DNA from: Viola odorata
Taxonomy: Eukaryota; Streptophyta; Magnoliopsida; Malpighiales; Violaceae
Length of the DNA: 64,000 nt
NCBI GenBank assembly: GCA_963691705.1
Contig: OY829541.1
Location: forward strand, 39,325,661-39,389,660
Reading direction: 5' to 3'
A model generated the notes under the pieces. That model saw only the letters and a program-made list of their open reading frames with translations, did not search any database and was not told where the DNA came from. Each line of letters begins with the position of its first letter. Position 1 is the first letter of the stretch. Shown here piece after piece: positions 20,839 through 31,481 of the stretch. Made by a program: the position numbers and the translations under genes.

Positions 20839-23263
20839 ATGGGCAAAAGAAAAACTCGTGCTCCTGGGTCTAAATCCCTTGACGAAGAAAAAATAGAGAC
20901 CATAGTCAGTACTATTACTTCTTCTGCCATTCTTGATAAACACCTGTTCGATCACGGTGCCACCCTCCCTGAGGGTTTCAAGGCTTCTGTCGCCTCTGAA
21001 TCCCTACACCTGAACAACGTTTTAACCGGCAATCGCAGAATCTTGTATGCCCAGATGTTTCGTTATGGTTTCCGGTTTCCGGTTGACCCGTTTATCCAAG
21101 AGTTGCTTACTTCTCTGGATCTGAACCCTGTTCAACTGGCCCCAAATGCCTACTGTGGCATTTATGCATTTCTAGAACTCTGCAAGTACAAAGGAATTAC
21201 ATCTCCTTCCCTTGCATTACTGAAGTCTTTGTTCAAGATGTATAACCGTCGGGGTGTGATAGCGATATCACCCCGTTATGATGATGATTCGCTCCAGAAC
21301 TTCACCTGGAAACTCCTTCATTTGGAGTCTTCCATTGATAAATAGAAAGAGCATTTTTTTGTGGTTGAGACTCCTGAGCTTCTGGAGCCATGGTGGCGGT
21401 CTGGTTTCAACCAGGGCGTCAAGGACAGGGCTTGGTGCCGCGTGGCTCTTGACGAGATGGAACAGGGCTGGTTTGATAAATTGCTTAGTCTAGAAATCAG
21501 CGTTCACACCCACCTTCTGGCTTGTGGGACCGATATCAGAGCCTGCGTTAGACGTGAGTATTGCGTCAATCTTTGACTTTCAGTATTAGTACTAACGCTG
21601 ACGCTGTCTTGTGCTTTTGCAGCAACTGATCCAGAGTACGTTCCCGAGAGCGTTAGGAGACGCCGAAAGAGACTTCGGGATAGAGAAGCGGTCGCGGCTG
21701 TTAATATCGCCACCACTTCAGCTACTCCTTCTGTTATCACTTCGATTCCTCCCCAAAACATCTTCAATCTCTACTGACGGGAAAACCGATACCATTCCGG
21801 TTGGTATTCCTGTCATATCAATCGCTGCTCCTCCTCCTCAGTCAATCGCTCGTAGGGCTTCCGCGAAAGGGAAGAAGAAAAGGAAGACAATAAGTGTTGC
21901 CACCCTCCTGCCACTAATTCTGCCTTCTTCTGACGCGGCCTGCTCTTCGAAAGCAGCTGCCGCTGAGACGATAATGGCTACCGCTCCCCTATACTTCTCG
22001 CGCTGCTTTTTCAATGCCTTTCTGCCTTTTCTTTATTTTTCATTGTTTTTCTTCATAGGTTACTTCTCGTGTCTCCACTCCTTCACTGTCGCGAGGCAAT
22101 ATGGACTTGAGGTGTATTCTGACTCAACCAAGGAAGAGACAGAGGTCCACCAGAGTAGGTACAAGCCAGTCTTCAAGTCAAGTTGATGTCAGGGAGGGGC
22201 CTCAAATCGCCCTTGACTCTTTAGCACCTCCCTTGGGCCAGACCGGTAGTATTTTTGAGGGAGTGGTTATGCCTGGGCCTTTTGAGACTTCTCCACCTTC
22301 GTTCGGCTCGGGAGTTCCTCACTATTCCTCCAACGTGGTCCATACTGATGAGCTGTCGGGTTTCTCCTCCTATCAGCCCCAGGGATCACTCGTGCCCTAG
22401 GGAGGTTCCGCTTCCAACCATCCTCATAAAGCAGCCGGTCCTCAGGGAGGTTCTGCTTCCAACCAGCCCCCTTCTCCTGCCGCTGTGGTCTTTGTTCCTT
22501 CCGATGTTTCCATGCTTAAGCGCTTCGGGGAGGGGACAGTAGTATCCAATCTTATGGCCGATGTAAGCTTATATAACGCCACTAGGCCCGTCACTCATCA
22601 GGTGGATATGACTACACTTCGTAGCTCGGGGATTGCGGCCATGGGGGCGATAACTAGGCCGTTACTGCTTCGTTCTTGGCTGCGCACATGCTAACGTCTC
22701 CTGAAGAACGAAGCGTCTTTGCTACTGTGGGAGACGAAGAGCAAGCCGACTTGCTGCGCTCCAAGCTTTTCACTGGGTTCCTCCAATTTCATCACTTCAC
22801 TGAGCGCATGTCGCAAAAGGCGGCTGACCTTACCGCTTCTGCAGCCAAGCTTTCGCAGGAGCAAGAGGAAAAATAGTGGCTGCTGGAAGAGCGAGACAGA
22901 CATATGACAGTCCTAGAGGCAGCCAGAGAGGAGGTAAGGGAAGCAAAGGAACAGTTGGCCACTTCTAACGCTGCTCTGGCGGTTGAACAGTCAAAGATTA
23001 TCGCTCTCGATGGAGAGAAAACAATCTTAGCGGAAGAGAAAACAGCTTTGATAGAAGAGAAAACGGCGCTTGAGGCGGAAACAGTGATCAAGTGTCGGTG
23101 GTATGTTGAAAAGACCGCTTCTACCATGGCTAACTGTTTTGTGGAGATCCACGGGGAAGAATTCTACGATGGTGATGCTATTTCTGATGCCTTTTTGAAG
23201 AATTCTTCCGATCTTAATGACGAGGGCTTCCGCTTGGCTAGATCGAATGGCTATCCAGAGTAA
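20839..23263 (+). pseudogene. Antisense gene AS3: paralogue of AS2, conserved in element H
   Basis: Exon 1 (20,839-21,553) has the same domain as AS2 (M-F-R-Y-G-F-R-F-P, L-N-P-V-Q-L-A-P, Y-C-G-I-Y-A-F), with one TAG at 21,343-21,345 where AS2 has Trp. The intron 21,554-21,622 has donor GTGAGT, branch TACTAAC at 21,590 and acceptor TTTTGCAG. Exon 2 starts with a basic stretch (V-R-R-R-R-K-R) and shows a frameshift near 21,775. A Ser/Pro-rich part follows, with G-G-S-A-S-N repeated twice and a TAG near 22,400. The last part is a long coiled coil ending at 23,263. From about 22,260 to the end it matches the antisense ORF of H (49,530-50,477). Function unknown; likely nuclear or particle-associated at most by analogy. 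Confidence 0.75.
21554..21622 (+). other. Predicted intron of AS3 (phase 1, TACTAAC branch site)
   Basis: Donor GTGAGT at 21,554, consensus branch TACTAAC at 21,590-21,596 and a pyrimidine tract ending in AG at 21,622. Exon 1 is 715 bases, so phase 1 as in AS2. The signals are functional only on the plus strand, opposite to gag-pol. Confidence 0.7.
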
Positions 23264-23929
23264 GGGATTTCTGAAGACTAGCAGTAGGCAGGGTATTGTC
23301 ACCCCCTTCTTTTTTAGCGTTACCCTTTTTTGTTCGTCTTTGTATATTTTTGTGCCCCTTCGTGGGTATTTGATCAATGACACTTCTATGATATCAGCTT
23401 TTGTTGGTGCCACTTTCCTTTCCCGTATTTCTTTTTCTTCAAATTTTTGCAGCGTGGCTTTCGCGCCCTTATCGCTCTGATCGGGCTTTGTCATGTTCGA
23501 CTTAACCACTGTTTGGCCCCGTCAGGGAGGACATTCCTAAAAGAAGTATTCTTCTTTCCTTGATCAAAAGAGACAACGAATAGGGTCTTTAGGCCCTATT
23601 CCTTAAACCGCGTCAACATCAGCGTGGTTGGCTTCACGTCTACTTTGCCGACGAGTCATACAACTCTTTTATCACCTCGAGTGTCACGATCTCTCGGAGT
23701 CAGAGATATCCTGCACACTCTCAATTAACATCTATTAGTAAGAAATAGGCGATAACAGACACAAGTTTCCCGTAGGAGCCGATTCGCCGCCATTCTAGGG
23801 TACAGGTGTCACTTATTATCGCTTTCTCAACCAGCTCACTTCACCAGGGATTTCACATCTGGTTACTCGCTGGGATTTTATGATTTTTTGCATTTCCACG
23901 ATCGACCGGAAAGTGCCTCTTCCTAGTGG
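23264..23929 (-). other. Spacer between AS3 and the minisatellite of element E
   Basis: No gene is supported. The part near 23,800-23,930 aligns in inverted orientation with 48,620-48,720 of H, so it belongs to the common 3' region of this Tat family. Confidence 0.6.
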
Positions 23930-24505
23930 GCCGTATGATCAGGACAGGCCATCACAAGGTTAGGATTTTTCACTTTCGGCGTTATCCTCACATCTTGGAA
24001 TCATGCCTTCCCTTGGCAAGCCGTCTACATCAGCCCGGCCGCAAAGATAGGATTTTCACTTTCCAAGTGGAGTTAGTATCTCCCTAGGGTGTGCCTCTCC
24101 TTAAAGAGTTGTCTCCACGAGAACGGTTGTCATAAAGATTGGGCTTTGTCACCTTCAGGAATCCCGGGGCGTGCCCTCACTTAGTGAGCCATCTGATCAA
24201 GACAGGCCATCACAAAGATAGGACTTTTCACTCCCGGGGGTGTCGGGATGTGCCTCGTCTTATGGCCCCACACATGGCTACCATAAGGATAGGACTTTTC
24301 ACTCCCGACGTTAAACATCAAGTGCGTCAGGGCGTGCCCTCACTTAGTGAGTCGGTGGATCAGGACCGACCATCACAAGGATAGGACTTTTCACTCCTAA
24401 CTCTAAATACCAGGTGTACCAGGGCGTGCCCTCACTTAGTGAGTCGGCGGATCGGGACCGACCATCACAAGGATAGGACTTTTCACTCCTGGCACTTCTC
24501 TTTTA
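23930..24505 (-). repeat. Minisatellite downstream of pol, element E (about 7 units of 75-95 bp)
   Basis: Each unit contains a core like CACAAGGATAGGACTTTTCA. Cores lie near 23,955, 24,035, 24,130, 24,210, 24,285, 24,370 and 24,465, with a second conserved block CTTAGTGAG between some of them. The same array, inverted with the element, lies at 48,112-48,580 in H. Confidence 0.85.
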
Positions 24506-24609
24506 TTATCTATCTGCACGCAGACATGCAGCCACAAAACACAAAAAAACTCATTACTCGAGCGTTAGCACAGGTTAAGACTGGCGTTAGTAAAACGTGC
24601 ATAGATAAA

Positions 24610-25696
24610 TCAGAGTCTAGTATGATATAATTTTAAACGAGCGATATTCCAGGAGTTAGGTAAGGGGGTACCTTCGAGTGTCTCCAGATGGTATGCTCCT
24701 CTCCCAACTATACGAGTAACGCGGTACGGCCCTTCCCAGTTAGGACTGAGCTTCCCCCGGCGTTGACCAGTCGCTCTTTGATCCCTGAGTACCAGGTCAC
24801 CTTTTTTTAGAAGTCGTTCTTTGACACGCCTATTATGATAACACGTCATTTTTTATTTGTAGTGTGTCATTTTCAGGAGAGCTTCCTCTTGCAATCCGGG
24901 CAGTGCGTCAAGATTCGCACGCAACCTTTCCTCGTTTAGCTCCTCTGGAGTAAGCCACTCGCAGGCTTATGGTACCAATCTCCACGGGCATAACGACTAT
25001 AGTACCGAAAGCTAGTGCGAATGGAGTCTCTCCTGTACTGGTTTTTGTGGTCATGCGATATGCCTACATCACATACGGCAGTTCATCTGCCCACTTCTTT
25101 TTAGATCCCTCTAGGTTCTTCTTAACACCATTAAGGATGGCTCGGTTTGTCACCTCAGCCTGACCATTGGTCTGCGGATGAGCCACGGAAGAGAATCTTT
25201 GCTCGATTCTAAACTCCTCGCATTAGTCTCTAAAGAATTGGCTGGTGAATTGTGTTCCATTATCGCTGACTAGCACGTGAGGAACTCCGAAATGCATGAT
25301 AACTTGGTGTTTGAAGAAGCGCCAGATTTTTTCTGTTGTGATGTTGGCGACCGCTTCAGCTTCCGCCCATTTGGTAAAGTAGTCTACCGCCATGACCACA
25401 AACTTTAACTGCGACCTTGCCTTTGGAAATGGTCCAAGGATGTCAATTCCTCATTTCATGAAAGGGCAAGGAGCGATGATGTCATAAATTTATGTGGCGG
25501 GTTGTTGAGGAATCTTGGTGAATTCCTGACACTTTTTGTAAGTTCGCACGTAATCATGGCAGTCTTTCCGGATAGTAAGCCAGTAGAACCCCGATCGAAA
25601 GACCTGCGCAGCTAGGGTTCCGCCGGATGCATGCATGCCACAAATTCCTTCATGGATTTCGTGGAGGGTATGAGGCCTTCTTGTTCTGTTATGCAT
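24610..25696 (-). pseudogene. Integrase of element E (stops and frameshifts)
   Basis: Minus-strand reading begins with the zinc-binding region at 25,696-25,490. The catalytic core follows, with D in G-I-D-I-L-G-P-F, D in V-S-D-N-G-T-Q-F and E in N-G-Q-A-E-V-T. In-frame stops lie at 25,451 (TGA for Trp), 25,223 (TAA), 25,064 (TAG for Trp) and 24,853 (TAA, where H has Gln). A frameshift lies near 24,965. The C-terminal domain with G-D-L-V-L-R-D and N-W-E-G-P-Y is readable at 24,849-24,610. Family role: strand transfer of the element DNA. This copy is inactive. Confidence 0.9.
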
Positions 25697-27663
25697 CTAG
25701 CAGCCGGATGAGAGAAACATCTCCGCATCAGTTCCCCATTAAAGTATGTACACCGTGCCGCTTGCTTTAGTATTTTCTTCTTCTCAGCGTTATCCGCTGG
25801 CAGCTCATCGTGTTTCAAGTATTTTATGACGGGAATTCTCCAGTCATTTTCACTTTCTTCCACACAGAGCGTCGCCTGTTCTTCCATAAAGGAAGGTACG
25901 GATAGCTCCCGGTAATACACCCCTTTTGGTATGGCTGCTTCTGGGGTTGTTGCGAGTTTGGCGAGGTTGTCCGCCTCAGCGTTATCCTCTCGAGGAATGT
26001 GTTCGAAGCTAACCTGTATGCCACATTTCTTTATTTCTATCAACTCGCGTTTCATTTTGGCAAGGTATTGCACCATGATGGGCTCTCTAGCTTGAGAGTG
26101 TCCCAGCACTTGATCTATTATCAACTTGGAGTCTCCACAGACTTTCAGCCGCAAGTCTCCCAACCTCCCAGAGCCATGTATTCCCTTGATGGAAATGCTC
26201 TTTCCTATCCTGAGCCCGGCTAATAGCGCTTCATATTCTGCGGCATTATTGGACAACGGCTGCAGGATTCGGATGGCATATCGCACATGGATGCCGTGAG
26301 GCCCACTCATGAAGATTCCGGCCCCGGCAAGTTCTTGATTTTTGGCACCATCCACGTGTATGACCCACAGGTCAGTGTAACTTTCAGGGAAAGGGAGATC
26401 CAACTCTTCTTTTTCTTTCTCAGTCAACTCTATCAACGGATCCGGCGTGAAGGTGCATTCCGCGATAAAGTCCGCTAGGATTTGAGCCTTCACAGACAGT
26501 CTGGATCGATAGTGCAAGCCATATTGTTCAAGCTCGATAGCCCAAATCAGCATTCTCCCCGAGGATTCAGGCTTCTGGAATATCCTTTTTAAAGGTTGAT
26601 CCGTAAGCATAATGACGGTGTGAGCTTGAAAATATCGATCCATTTTCCGCGTGACTTGCACTAATGCGAACGCTATTTTCTCAATTCGGGCATATCTCAG
26701 CTCGGCATCTTTTAGGATGTGGCTTACAAAGTATACCGGTCGGTGCGTATGATTGTCATCTCGCATAAGGACCGCACTGACCACTTCGTCAGCAACCCCA
26801 AGGTATAAGTACAGGATATCGCCAGGCTCTGGTCTAGTCAACACTAAGTCAGACGATAAATAGGCCTTCAGGCTCGCGAATGCTTCTTCGCATTCTGCAG
26901 TCCATCCAAAAACAGCTTTCTTACGTATAACTTTGGAAAAAGGGAGACACCTCTCGCCTTGTTTAGAGATGAACCGTCCTAGTGCGATAACGCGCCCTGT
27001 CAGCTTCTGTGTTTCCTTTATAGTTCGGGGAGATATCATGTCTTGGATAGCTTTGACTTTTGACGGGTTGGGTTGAATACCCTTTTGACTGACCACGTAA
27101 CCTAAGAATTTGCCCGTTTGAAAGGCGAACATGCACTTTCGAGGGTTCAGCTTCATCTGATATCGCTTCATCACTTCGAAAACTTCCACCAGGTCAGACA
27201 AGTGATCTCTGAAGCTTCGGCTTTTGATCAGTATGTCATCGACATATGCCTCTACATTTTGCCCGATCTGTTTTTGAAAGACTTGATTCGCCATTCGCTG
27301 GAAGGTGGCTCCAGCATTTTTCAACCCAAAAGGCATCACCGTGTAGCAATAAGTGGCCTTGGGAGTGATGAAAGCAGTTTTCTCTTCATCCTCCTTGGCC
27401 ATGGGGATTTGGTGGTACCCCGAGTTAGCATCTAACGAGCTCAAGTACGCGTACCTGGCAGCTTGATCAACCAGCTGATCAATTCGGAGAAGTGGGTAAC
27501 AATCTTTAGGGCAGGCGTCATTCAAATCTGTGAAGTCGATGCACATACGCCACTCCCCGCTGGGCTTAGGGACCAGAATAGGGTTAGCCAACCAGGTGGG
27601 ATATTGCACTTCTCGAATAAAGCCAGCGTCAAGAAGTTTTGCGACTTCCTTTTCGACAGCCAT
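25612..27663 (-). CDS. RT, RNase H and second (archaeal-type) RNase H of element E
   Basis: This open 683-residue frame contains RT with M-C-I-D-F-T-D-L-N, the M-P-F-G-L-K-N-A block and the catalytic box Y-V-D-D at about residue 143. The gypsy RNase H domain follows at about residues 270-410. A second RNase H then occupies about residues 430-570, with its four acidic positions in H-V-D-G-A, A-A-E-Y-E-A-L, C-G-D-S-K and R-E-D-N-A-E-A-D. Two RNase H domains are the hallmark of the Tat lineage. It is separated from protease only by a TGA at 27,688-27,690, and a frameshift near 25,690 separates it from integrase. It is the best-preserved enzyme of the window. Confidence 0.93.
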   Translation of the reverse strand: MAVEKEVAKLLDAGFIREVQYPTWLANPILVPKPSGEWRMCIDFTDLNDACPKDCYPLLRIDQLVDQAARYAYLSSLDANSGYHQIPMAKEDEEKTAFITPKATYCYTVMPFGLKNAGATFQRMANQVFQKQIGQNVEAYVDDILIKSRSFRDHLSDLVEVFEVMKRYQMKLNPRKCMFAFQTGKFLGYVVSQKGIQPNPSKVKAIQDMISPRTIKETQKLTGRVIALGRFISKQGERCLPFSKVIRKKAVFGWTAECEEAFASLKAYLSSDLVLTRPEPGDILYLYLGVADEVVSAVLMRDDNHTHRPVYFVSHILKDAELRYARIEKIAFALVQVTRKMDRYFQAHTVIMLTDQPLKRIFQKPESSGRMLIWAIELEQYGLHYRSRLSVKAQILADFIAECTFTPDPLIELTEKEKEELDLPFPESYTDLWVIHVDGAKNQELAGAGIFMSGPHGIHVRYAIRILQPLSNNAAEYEALLAGLRIGKSISIKGIHGSGRLGDLRLKVCGDSKLIIDQVLGHSQAREPIMVQYLAKMKRELIEIKKCGIQVSFEHIPREDNAEADNLAKLATTPEAAIPKGVYYRELSVPSFMEEQATLCVEESENDWRIPVIKYLKHDELPADNAEKKKILKQAARCTYFNGELMRRCFSHPAARCITEQEGLIPSTKSMKEFVACMHPAEP

Positions 27664-27687
27664 TGGTTTTTCGGTTGAGAAAACACG

Positions 27688-30483
27688 TCATTTCTGCTGA
27701 ACCGGTTTTGCATCAGGGTTGATATTAAGTCGATGTTCCGCCACCTCCCGTGAGATACCAGGCATGTCGGAGGGTTTCCATGCGAACTCTCCTTTGTATT
27801 TATTTAACAGTTGGGCTAACTGAAAGTTTTCCTCTGGGCTGAGGTTATCGCTGACCAGGAATACGGCCCCATCTATTTTGTTAACCGGGACGTGAGTCAT
27901 TTTATCTACAGGCTGAGTGCGTTTCTCCTCATTTTGTTCATACGGGTCCACCGTCACGCACACGTACCTATCGCAACTCTTCTGAGTCATGAGCAGGTAG
28001 CATTCAACCACTAACTTCTGATTACCTCGGATTGAGACCACACCGTCCCAGGATGGATATTTCAGCTTCAGGTTCTTTTGCGATATCACTGCTCCAAAAC
28101 GGTTGAGGAATAGCCGCCCCAATATGGCGTTGTAAGGCAGATTTAGATCCACCACCAAGAATAAAAGTTCCTCTGACCGTTTGGAGGTATCTTCCTTGAA
28201 ATATACCAGCAAAGTAGTTACTCCAGTCACTGGGATAGGGACTCCATCTACCCCAATAATGGGTTTTTTACAGGGCGTAAGTTCGTTATTTGGACGCTTC
28301 AGGAGATTGTAAGCTTCCAGTGAGAACAAGTTTATGGCACTTCCGTTGTCAACCAGAGTTCTTCTAACTACATGACTAGCGATAATGGGTGTAACCACTA
28401 ACGCATCATTGTGCGGATATACCACACCCTTTTCGTCCTCTTCAGAAAAGGATAATATCATACGATCCAAGGCACTTATCGCTTCACTCTTTATTGACAT
28501 GCTAACCCGCTTCCGCTTATCCCCTGGCGCGGGTGTCAACTGTGCGGACTCACCCAGGTAAGGTGTGCCTCCAGCGATGATGTTAATGATGGGGACGTCC
28601 TCGTCATCAATCTTGAGCATTTCCCGACCTCCTCTCCTAGGACCAGTGTCGTTGCCTAGGGGGCAGGAAGGTGTCGTTCTGCCATCGGCTACTCTACTTG
28701 TTGGGTTACTCTTGGCTTCTTCTCGTGTTTTCACAGCGAATTCTCCCAGATAGCCTTCCTCCACCAGGCGCTCTATCGCCGATTTGAGTTCTCTACATGC
28801 CTCAGTGGAATGTCCTTTAGCTTTGTGAAATTTGCAATAGGCATTTTCTCTTCTCCCTAGGGTTACCCCCGGTCTTACAGGGGCAGGATAACGGATGGGC
28901 AGGTTTCGCTGCTCCACTATTGCTACTATTTCTGCTCTGGGTAGAATGAAGGACGGAAGATCTGAGTCATAAATTCATCCCTTAGAAGGATCACCCTGCC
29001 GCTGGGTTGAGGAGTCACTAGATTTTCCCTTTGAGGAGTTGCCTCTCCTTCGGTTAGATGTCCTGGGAATGTGATCCTTTCGCTGAGCGTAATCATCAAC
29101 GAACCGATCTTCAAAAGTAGCTGAAATATGAGCGTTATGGGCTGGAGACATGACTGGCTGCATGTTCCGAATCATGTCCCTATTCTATTCCTCTTCCATC
29201 CTCGCATAGTTGTGGGCTTTTAGCCTTAACGCATCTAAAGTCGCTGGCGGGTCAACCATTAAAGCATCTCTGAGCTTTCCATAACAACAGTTTCACTTTA
29301 AGGCTTCGATGGCGAAATCAACCGTTACACCTAGCGTTAGTGACATCTCGGTGTCTAAATAATGGAGGAAGCTCCTCAAGGATTCCTGAGGTTTCTTGTG
29401 TAGGTCGAACAAAGCTGCGGTAGACTTCCTGATAGGGACGACAGTACTGAATCGACTCCTAAATTTAGATTCCAGCTGAGAGAAACTATCAATAGACCCA
29501 CTCGGAAGACCTTCAAAACATAAGCGTGCAACCCCCGATAGGGTCATTAAAAATATCTGACACAAAGCAGTGTCATTGTGAGTCTGGAATTGCACAAAAT
29601 CCTTCACTTTGTTAAGGTGAGAGATGGGATCTTTAGTGCCATCATAGGATTCCGATGGGAGCTTCACATATCTACTAACTCTGTGACACCTTATACGCAG
29701 GCTAAAGGGATGGCCAGAAGTATCATCAAGGATTTCCCGCACATGCCGAGGTGGGGATACCTCCAAATGATGCCTACGGTCTCGCGGATTTTGATCATGA
29801 TGCCGCCTAGGAGTCGGACTGCGGCTCCTTGGCGAGCGAGTTTGATGCCTCCTACTGCTGGATCTTTCACTCCCTCTTGGAGATATATCTCTATCATTTT
29901 CGCCCCTTCTACCATTCCAACGTCCTCTATCCTCCGCACGCCATTGACGCTCCTCTTGGGGAATAGGAAGTAAGGGCACTTGTGGTACATATGGCTCCAC
30001 CGTCCTATGAGCGAACTGTACTAGACTGGCTGGTGCACTCAACACAGACAACGTCAAAGGGACGTTCACATGCAATGGGGACGACATCGGTCGTTCTGTA
30101 ATAATGGGTGGAGTGAAAATGAACTGAGATGGGACGACTGATCCAGAAGCGCTTGGCGTGAATCTAGCAGCCAGTTTCGTTAAATGGTCCAATTGGGCGC
30201 GGAGGGCTGAAATCGAGCTCGCAAAAGGGTTATTCCCACCGTCTATCACGGATCCCCTTGACTGAGGAGTGAAATGACTGGACCCCGCTATTTGAGACAA
30301 ATGAGCATGCGGCTGGGACACAAATGTTCCCATTGCTTGCTCAAGGGACAGATCTAATGTTCCTAGAGGAACTTCTTGCACCGAGGTGGGAGCATCAGAA
30401 GTGGCGAAAGCGAAAAGTCACCGACGGGTATCAAATGGAAGGCTAGAGGACTGAGTCAACGTCGGATCTGAATCAGAAGCCAT
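27688..30483 (-). pseudogene. gag and protease of element E
   Basis: The likely start is the ATG at 30,483, 87 bases inside the primer site. The first residues match H's gag start, and a TGA lies soon after. The open part 30,381-29,293 holds the low-complexity N-terminus, an Arg/Ser-rich stretch and the capsid region with L-C-F-E-G-L-P. Further stops follow near 29,293 and 29,185. The frame 28,917-27,688 holds the C-x2-H-x5-H-x4-C knuckle at its start, the protease signature V-D-N-G-S-A at about residue 190, and the tether into RT, ending in TGA at 27,688. Family role: particle formation and processing. Confidence 0.88.
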
Positions 30484-30547
30484 AATCTTCCAATTCCCAG
30501 AAGAACAGAGCTTGCCTATTAAGGATGCTCACTTAATTAAAACCAAT

Positions 30548-30566
30548 GCTCTCAATGAAAGCACCA
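30548..30566 (-). promoter_or_regulatory. Primer-binding site of element E
   Basis: The minus strand reads TGGTGCTTTCATTGAGAGC, three bases from the LTR end TTATCA. The same site occurs in H (46,901-46,919) and, with changes, in G (46,027-46,045). I could not match it confidently to a tRNA. Confidence 0.65.
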
Positions 30567-30569
30567 ATT

Positions 30570-30751
30570 TGATAAGATTTGGACTGTTGGGGAAGCGGGA
30601 TCTGGATTATGGCTGTCTGGAATCTTTGTAGCAGTAGTCTGTCGTACCTGCAAAGCACCGGAGGGGGGACTCCGGCGTAGACACTCCGATGCTTAAGTTA
30701 GTATGGCTGTAAAATTTGGCAGAGATTTAGGAAGAGAATCAGATCTTACTC
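30570..30751 (-). repeat. 5' LTR of element E (only the primer-side part)
   Basis: Compared with the LTRs of G and H, this is the part after the TATA region; it shares GGAGTGTCTACGCCGG and the terminal TTATCA. The upstream part is replaced at about 30,752 by a 49-bp tandem repeat. The cause is either insertion of another element or amplification inside the LTR. Confidence 0.7.
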
Positions 30752-31015
30752 TGATAGTGGGGTGAAATGCAAATGACAGAAATGTAAATGAAGACTTCCC
30801 TGATAGTGGGGTGAAATGCAAATGCCAGAAATGTAAATGAAGACTTCCCTGATAGTGGGGTGAAATGTAAATTGCAGAAATATAAATGAAGACTTCCCTG
30901 ATAGTGGGGTGAAATGCAAATGACAGAAATGTAAATGATGACTTCCCTGATAATGGGGTAAAAAGTAAATACAGAAATGTAAGTGATAACTTCCCAGATA
31001 GTGGGGTGAAAAGTA
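30752..31015. repeat. 49-bp tandem repeat (five and a half copies)
   Basis: Units start at 30,752, 30,801, 30,850, 30,899, 30,948 (48 bp) and 30,996, each opening with TGATAGTGGGGTGAAA or a close variant. Copies 1, 2 and 4 differ at only one or two bases. After 31,015 the pattern dissolves into shorter GTAAATTGCAGAAA words. Confidence 0.9.
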
Positions 31016-31481
31016 AATTGCAGAAAAGTAAATTTCAGGAAAGGTAAATTGCAGAAACTAAAATCGCAGGAAAGTAAAATTTGCAGAAAAGTAAGTAAAA
31101 TCGTTGGATGTTGATGTAAGATCCTTCCATACGCTGCTAGTCGTTGGATGTGGTCGCTGACATTTGGTTGGTCAAATAGTTCCTTTGCTTCATTCGGATA
31201 TTGATCGGATAGTAGGGAAAATTGACCTGCCGCATGGAGTTGATGGTGGAGTGGTAACGTACTCCATTCGGTTTTTTGGTGGATGGTGGAGGAGCGTGAT
31301 CAACTTCATAAAGTTGATAGTTGGTGAGGGAGCATGCTCCATTCGGGTGTTGATTGGATGGATTTGTGAGCGGAGATTCCATTGAAGCATATCTATGTCC
31401 TGCAACTATGAAGGAAACAAACACGAAGTAGCAATGGATAGAAAAAGAGAAAGCAATTGATAAATGGAAACCATGAAATCA
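31016..31481 (-). other. Possible 3' LTR of Athila-like fragment F
   Basis: No gene is supported. If F's LTR starts at the TGAT of 30,752 and ends at the ATGAAATCA of 31,473-31,481, it would be 730 bp. The sequence directly to the right aligns with the region next to B's 3' LTR. The partner LTR was not found, so this is tentative. Degenerate repeats on GGTGGAGGAGCGTG-like words lie at 31,230-31,350. Confidence 0.35.

Larger units (their letters stand above)
15661..30751 (-). mobile_element. Element E: Tat-like Ty3/gypsy retrotransposon with an antisense gene block
   Basis: Order on the minus strand is truncated 5' LTR (30,751-30,570), primer site, gag, protease, RT, two RNase H domains, integrase, minisatellite, then genes on the opposite strand. 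The 3' LTR is not found; element C and a fragment of A lie where it should be, so the left boundary is an estimate. Whether AS0, AS1 and AS2 belong to E or to another relative cannot be settled here. AS3 does belong to the family, because H shows the same arrangement. Confidence 0.75.

Noticed and set aside
23930..24505. Minisatellite as CRISPR-like repeats
   Set aside because: The sequence between cores is itself repeated and the array is shared with element H; it is a retrotransposon minisatellite.
30752..31015. 49-bp repeat as a CRISPR array
   Set aside because: Units are head-to-tail without unique spacers, in plant nuclear DNA.
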